A stretch of 7,964 nucleotides of DNA, taken from positions 1 through 7,964 of the forward strand of contig JAEWJV010000201.1 of NCBI GenBank assembly GCA_023386395.1, in the 5' to 3' direction. The DNA comes from Bacteroidota bacterium (GTDB taxonomy: Bacteria; Bacteroidota; Bacteroidia; Chitinophagales; Chitinophagaceae). A program made the translations under genes and the position numbers. Under the pieces are notes generated by a model. It was not told the DNA's origin. It made no database searches and saw only the letters and a program-made list of their open reading frames with translations. Positions 6,415-7,964 of the stretch are shown in pieces; the stretch's first letter is position 1; the number at the start of each line of letters is the position of its first letter.

Positions 6415-6549
6415 CAGTAAATAATTTGTTTTGATCGACTTAAAAAACTGTGTTTATAACAGGTGTTGCAGGTGTTTGATAACAGCATGCTCATTTCATA
6501 ATAACCCGGTGTATGATTATGGTATTTTATGGCCGGGTGCTTAATGGTT
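6415..6549. promoter_or_regulatory. Intergenic leader of the GH43 gene with AACACCTG direct repeat
   Basis: On the minus strand, two AACACCTG octamers separated by one base lie at 6460-6476 (plus strand CAGGTGTT twice), about 45-60 nt upstream of the GH43 start. A long-loop inverted repeat ACCCGG/CCGGGT spans 6504-6538, just after the upstream gene's second stop. Neither a clear promoter nor a clear terminator is visible. The direct repeat could be half-sites for a regulator. Confidence 0.3.
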
Positions 6550-7284
6550 TTACCCGGCAGTTATCGTGATATTTTTTAGCGGCTCGCCTTTTTCATCGAG
6601 GAAGCGCACTCAGAAATCGCTCATACCGGGGCCATTGATGACTGAGCCGCGGATGATATTCTTTCCTTTATTAAGCGTAATACGGGTGGAAACGGCGTCA
6701 TCCATTACCATGCGCCTGTCGCCGGAAAGTATCACGGCTTCTTTTCCGTTAAGCCACCACATAGATGCAGAATTTGAACCTACGGCCATTCTTACGTTTT
6801 TCATCTCCTGCGGGCAGTTTACCACGGTTACCGCCCAGAACAGCACGCCATAAACGGGTTTGTTTAAACCATACGCAAAACGGAACAGTTTTACATTGAA
6901 ATTTTTGCTGTCCAGTGCATGCCAGGTTAGTTCCTGTGCGCCAACATTTACCTTGTCGCCATTTTTGGGAAGTATGGTAAACTGGTTTGGAAAATACAGG
7001 GTGTCAAATGCTTTCCTGATATAGCTGTCTGTGAAGACAGTATTGCTGCGGTTAGGTTTGTTAATGGGTTCCAGCAACAGCCAGCGCTGGATGAAACCAT
7101 CCGCATCGGGCATTTTGCTTTTTGTTGAGGCCGGTGTAAAATAGGCTGCAAGGCTGCGCGTGGTATCTGTTTTTGCGGTAAATGCAATTTCACCTTTTGG
7201 GGCAGGGGAAAATGCCTGTAATCCTAATCCTGCTAAACTTATAAGCCCAAACGATAGCAGCCATGTTTTGCGTTTAATGTTCAT
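6550..7284 (-). CDS. Exported beta-sandwich protein of a polysaccharide locus, with in-frame stop near the C-terminus
   Basis: The frame from ATG at 7284 gives 224 residues to a TGA at 6610-6612. It then stays open for 19 more residues (VRFLDEKGEPLKNITITAG) to TAA at 6550-6552. The leader AAGGAT sits 8 nt before the ATG. A signal peptide covers about 1-24 (MNIKRKTWLLSFGLISLAGL, cleavage near LQA|FS). The body has DGFIQRWLLLEPI (about 62-74), a fold-typical SASMWWLNGKEAVILSGDRR (172-191), and STRITLNKGKNIIRGSVING (198-217). The W-x-NG and L-x-KGxN pattern resembles PA14/GH2 sugar-binding beta-sandwiches, so carbohydrate binding is likely. Similar Bacteroidota proteins are sometimes annotated as acetylxylan esterase, but I see no catalytic Ser motif. 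I expect Cys where the TGA stands (SDF-C-VRF). The loss of the final strand may or may not inactivate it. The GH43 gene follows on the same strand. Confidence 0.65.
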
Positions 7285-7542
7285 AGTGTGATCCTTACTG
7301 TTTAAATGATTGTTTTGTAGCCATTATATATAACAAGAATGTTAGCTGGGCATGAAGATAGCAGAATATTATTTTGGTTGCATAGCAGCATGTGTGCATC
7401 GCGACAAGCAGCAAAAAAAATGCGACAAAATCGCGGTTTCTTAGTAGCCTGGGCATGCGGCTTTGTGGGTTTGTGAAGCGACAAAACCTATAAGGTTTTT
7501 GAAACCTTATAGGTTTTTTGCCGGTTTTTTATAGCTTTAAAC
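7285..7542. other. Divergent intergenic region before the RAYT gene
   Basis: This gap of 258 nt contains no credible gene; the minus-strand open frame at 7302-7484 has no recognisable product. It carries GCGACAA three times (7401-7407, 7422-7428, 7478-7484), the last touching the hairpin at 7483-7517. It should hold promoters for both the minus-strand exported protein and the RAYT gene, but I cannot identify a convincing TAnnTTTG box. Confidence 0.4.
7483..7517. repeat. Perfect 16-bp inverted repeat 25 nt upstream of RAYT
   Basis: AAAACCTATAAGGTTT and its exact reverse complement AAACCTTATAGGTTTT surround a 3-nt loop TTG. Each arm is itself nearly self-complementary (AAACCT/AGGTTT). A T-run follows on the plus strand, so it could act as an AT-rich terminator. 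No plus-strand gene precedes it, however, and its place just before a RAYT start suggests a REP-like substrate or autoregulatory site instead. This motif type is, as far as I recall, widespread between genes in Bacteroidota. Confidence 0.7.
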
Positions 7543-7964
7543 ATGAACCCGTACCATCAACCACTCTTGCCCGATGAAACCTATCACCTGTTTTCAAGGG
7601 CACCAGGCAGCGAAAAATTGTTCCGGTCGCCGGAGAATTATTTCTTTTTTCTTAAGAAATTGAAAGAGCACACCGATGGCGTTTGCCAAATATATTGTTA
7701 TGCCCTGCTGCCTAACCATTTTCATTTATTGGCCAAAATGAACAGCGAAGAAAGTATTATAGCACATTTTGAAAAAGTAAAACAAATTACCTGCAACCTG
7801 CTGCATCATGATATTTGTGATTTTACGATGGAAAGATTCAGCAATTTTTTAAACAGCTATACCAAAGCGTTCAATAAAGTATACCAGCGTAAAGGGTCTT
7901 TGTTTATGGATTATATAAAGCGAAGCAAGGCCGGAGCAGCAAGCGATTTGACAGGGTATGTATG
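7543..7964 (+). CDS. REP-associated tyrosine transposase (RAYT, Y1/IS200-like), 5' part
   Basis: RAYTs are single-domain HUH endonucleases related to IS200/IS605 TnpA. They nick single-stranded palindromic (REP) DNA and are thought to have spread REP elements. The 140 visible residues begin MNPYHQPLLPDETYHLFSRA, with a beta-strand and the family's FFFLKKL segment. The metal-binding HUH motif is H59-F-H61 within YALLPNHFHLLAKM. FLNSYTKAFNKVYQRKGSLF (102-121) is the conserved helix in which Y106 is the probable nucleophile. The expected YIHxNP segment would begin right at the window end, so the gene is open there; family members are usually about 180-230 residues. No Shine-Dalgarno site is seen. 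The gene is not flanked by insertion-sequence ends, as is normal for a domesticated RAYT. The hairpin upstream and the repeats at 4401-4962 are candidate substrates. Confidence 0.88.
   Translation, partial: MNPYHQPLLPDETYHLFSRAPGSEKLFRSPENYFFFLKKLKEHTDGVCQIYCYALLPNHFHLLAKMNSEESIIAHFEKVKQITCNLLHHDICDFTMERFSNFLNSYTKAFNKVYQRKGSLFMDYIKRSKAGAASDLTGYV

Noticed and set aside
6610..6612. UGA read as selenocysteine in place of Cys
   Set aside because: I see no convincing hairpin of the bacterial SECIS type right after it, the family is not a redox family, and TGA is a normal stop for other genes in this window (1384-1386 and 4398-4400).
7302..7484. Minus-strand 60-aa open frame
   Set aside because: It lies in the divergent leader with low-complexity content, ends at the hairpin, and has no recognisable product.
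7483..7520. Intrinsic terminator of a plus-strand gene
   Set aside because: No plus-strand gene precedes it in the window, and the stem is AT-rich. A bidirectional or incidental termination role remains possible but not supported.

Overview
The window looks like chromosomal DNA of a Bacteroidota bacterium, probably of the Chitinophagaceae/Sphingobacteriia kind. The reasons are a DUF6266-type fragment, a secreted GH43 arabinanase with a ricin-like tail, a REP-associated tyrosine transposase of the Bacteroidota type, AT-rich leaders with weak Shine-Dalgarno sites, and palindromic intergenic repeats. The lineage is inferred from gene style only. All reading frames use the standard code.

Left part (1-1383): an N-terminal third of a type I restriction subunit HsdR (150-1166, minus) stops just after helicase motif Ia. 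It runs, in a shifted frame, into the C-terminal part of a DUF6266-like protein (2-169, minus). The restriction gene is therefore a dead remnant or a chimeric junction, and no hsdM or hsdS is visible. A 17-nt palindrome lies upstream of it.

Middle part (1384-4400): a visibly AT-richer block. It holds a gluzincin-type lipoprotein (minus), a divergently transcribed exported protein with a C-terminal coiled coil (plus), and a 126-aa protein I do not recognise (plus). The divergent intergenic region carries a 33-nt imperfect tandem repeat.

Repeat block (4401-4962): no credible gene. It is a mosaic of short inverted and direct repeats, including three related units that begin with GTCG, and hairpins. 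It resembles a cluster of REP/BIME-like elements.

Right part (4963-7964): two same-strand exported proteins, a 224-aa beta-rich protein ended early by an in-frame TGA and, downstream of it, the GH43 arabinanase. Together they suggest a small polysaccharide (arabinan) utilisation unit. After 258 bp comes a perfect 16-bp hairpin and then the start of a REP-associated transposase (RAYT) that runs off the window end. The most interesting pattern is this RAYT gene sharing the window with hairpins and GTCG-headed repeats that could be its substrates.
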